Assembly: GCA_003488325.1 (NCBI GenBank)
Contig: DNLZ01000463.1
Coordinates: 1-9,279 of the forward strand
Direction of reading: 5' to 3'
Length of the DNA stretch: 9,279 nt
From: Planctomycetaceae bacterium
GTDB lineage: Bacteria > Planctomycetota > Planctomycetia > Pirellulales > UBA1268
The notes under the pieces are model-generated. The model was not told the DNA's origin. It did not search any database and saw only the letters and a list, made by a program, of their open reading frames with translations. This document shows positions 8,041-9,279 of the stretch, piece by piece (positions within the stretch are counted from its first letter, which is position 1; the number at the start of each line of letters is the position of its first letter). The position numbers and the translations under genes are program-made.

Positions 8041-9279
8041 TCAGGCGTCGGCCGGCAGGCGACTCACCTCGACCGTCGGTGTCGGCCCGGTGCAGGCCTT
8101 CATGAACTCGACGAGGTCGGCCTTGTCCTGCGGCGTGAGGTTGAGCGGCTTCATCTTGTCGCTGAGGTGCGGGTTGGGATGGCCTCCCCTGTCATACCAC
8201 TCCACCACCTCCTCGAGCGTGGCCACGGACCCGTCGTGCATGTAGGGGGCGGTGAGCGCCACGTTGCGCACGGTCGGCGTCTTGAACGCCCCGGTGTCCT
8301 TCGGGTCCTTCGTGACGACGAAGCGGCCGAGGTCGGGGTTTTCCTTCTGCATGCCGATCCCGAGGTTGTGGTACTTCTCGTCGGCCAGGTTCGCACCCAC
8401 GTGGCACGCGGTGCAGTTGGCCTTCCCGAAGAAGAGGTCGCGTCCCCGGTTGGCCGCCTCGCTCATCGGATGGTCCTCGGCGGCCTTCTTCGCCGCGGCG
8501 AACTTCGCGGCGAGCTCGTCATCTTCCGCGATGTCCTCCGGATCCATCGCCGCGAACGGGCGCAGCTGCTCCCCGAAGTCGAAGGGCGCCGGCGCGGTGA
8601 CGAGCACGCGCTCGAAGGCGGCGATCGCCTGACCGACGCGATCGATCGTCAGCTCGCCGAACACCGCCTCGAACTGCCGGCGGTAGACCGGCATGCCGCC
8701 GAGACGCTTGACGACCCCCTCGTGCGTGAACCCCATCTCGATCGGGTTGGCGATCGGGCCCACGGCCTGCGCCTCGAGCGAATCGGCGCGGCCGTCCCAG
8801 AACTGCGCGCCCGACAGAATCCTGTTGAACGACACCGGCGAGTTCCGGCCACCCGCCTGACCTCGGATGCCGACACCGGTGGGCGTGTGCGCCGAATAGC
8901 CCATCGACGGATCGTGACACGACGCGCACGAGATCGTGTTGTCGGCCGACAGCCGTGGATCGAAGTAGAGCTGACGACCGAGCTCGATCTTCGCCCGCGT
9001 CAGCGGATTCGCGTCGAGCCCGGTGATCTGGCCCGCTCCCTGCGAGAGCCCGAGCGGGAGGATCGGGTCGATCTGGCGGAAGTTCTTCTCGTCGGCGAGC
9101 CACCCCTCGATCTGCTCGAGCGTGATCGGGCCCGTCCCCGGCACGCCTGAGGTCAGCGAAGGGTCGCCGAGCGCGACCTGCTCCACCGGTCCGAGCGGAG
9201 TCGGCTTCACCGCCTTCGACGAATCGGCCGGCTTCGCCTCAGGCTTGGGATCGGGCTTCGGCTCGGGGGCGGGCTCAGG
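8041..9279 (-). CDS. Di-heme cytochrome c peroxidase/MauG-type protein, 5' end outside the window
   Basis: The frame stays open to the window edge, giving at least 412 residues with the N-terminus missing. Numbered from GTG 9210, the first heme motif CASCH is at 95-99, followed by family signatures GGRNSP (120-125) and FWDGRADSLEAQAVGP (137-152). The second heme motif CTACH is at 266-270, and TPTVRNVALTAPYMHDGS (311-328) supplies Met324, the probable heme ligand at the classical peroxidase position. Known family members act in the periplasm, reducing H2O2 with electrons from small cytochromes; MauG relatives oxidise proteins. Upstream of GTG 9210 the frame encodes a Pro/Glu/Lys-rich linker (PEPAPEPKPDPKPEAKP), so GTG 9210 is not the true start. 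A signal or lipoprotein peptide is expected beyond the edge. The ROK kinase gene follows after 12 bp. Specific activity (peroxidase versus MauG-like) is unresolved. Confidence 0.95.
   Translation of the reverse strand, partial: PEPAPEPKPDPKPEAKPADSSKAVKPTPLGPVEQVALGDPSLTSGVPGTGPITLEQIEGWLADEKNFRQIDPILPLGLSQGAGQITGLDANPLTRAKIELGRQLYFDPRLSADNTISCASCHDPSMGYSAHTPTGVGIRGQAGGRNSPVSFNRILSGAQFWDGRADSLEAQAVGPIANPIEMGFTHEGVVKRLGGMPVYRRQFEAVFGELTIDRVGQAIAAFERVLVTAPAPFDFGEQLRPFAAMDPEDIAEDDELAAKFAAAKKAAEDHPMSEAANRGRDLFFGKANCTACHVGANLADEKYHNLGIGMQKENPDLGRFVVTKDPKDTGAFKTPTVRNVALTAPYMHDGSVATLEEVVEWYDRGGHPNPHLSDKMKPLNLTPQDKADLVEFMKACTGPTPTVEVSRLPADA

Noticed and set aside
7219..9150. 643-codon plus-strand open frame opposite the ROK kinase and peroxidase genes.
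   Set aside because: It is an antisense shadow. Both minus-strand proteins have full family motifs, and the plus-strand translation shows none.

Overview
The window reads as high-GC chromosomal DNA from a planctomycete (phylum Planctomycetota). The main evidence is the adjacent DUF1592-type cytochrome protein and DUF1552 protein, a gene pair typical of that phylum. The housekeeping gene lepA fits a chromosomal location. Order or genus cannot be fixed from this sequence. I see no rRNA, tRNA, CRISPR array, insertion sequence, integrase or phage gene, and coding density is very high.

Layout. Bases 16-1827 (minus) carry lepA, encoding the ribosomal back-translocase EF4. Bases 1828-1959 are the only sizeable intergenic region. 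It lies between two divergent genes and holds a candidate 30-codon leader ORF with a strong ribosome binding site, a -10-like hexamer placed exactly for a leaderless lepA transcript, and a short inverted repeat. Bases 1960-6945 (plus) form a compact three-gene unit of exported proteins: a two-CxxCH protein of the PSCyt1/DUF1587/DUF1595/DUF1592/DUF1588/DUF1585 architecture, a Tat-type DUF1552 protein, and a secreted alpha/beta hydrolase with a Ser-Asp-His triad. The gaps are 37 and 32 bp, and both downstream genes have good Shine-Dalgarno sequences. Bases 6976-9279 (minus) run convergently and hold a di-heme cytochrome c peroxidase/MauG-type protein, whose 5' end lies outside the window, followed 12 bp later by a ROK-family sugar kinase. 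A GC-rich inverted repeat sits in the 30-bp convergent junction.

How the genes may work together. The plus-strand unit is best read as an extracytoplasmic module combining heme redox chemistry with ester hydrolysis or a related bond-breaking activity on an unknown substrate. DUF1592 and DUF1552 proteins have no established biochemical function, so this is inference. The minus-strand pair couples a periplasmic heme peroxidase with a cytoplasmic sugar kinase. The pairing may only be co-transcription, but together the two units would fit extracytoplasmic processing of a carbohydrate-containing polymer followed by sugar phosphorylation. The most testable small-scale signals are the leader ORF and leaderless promoter in front of lepA, and a Cys-to-His change in the zinc motif of the ROK kinase.
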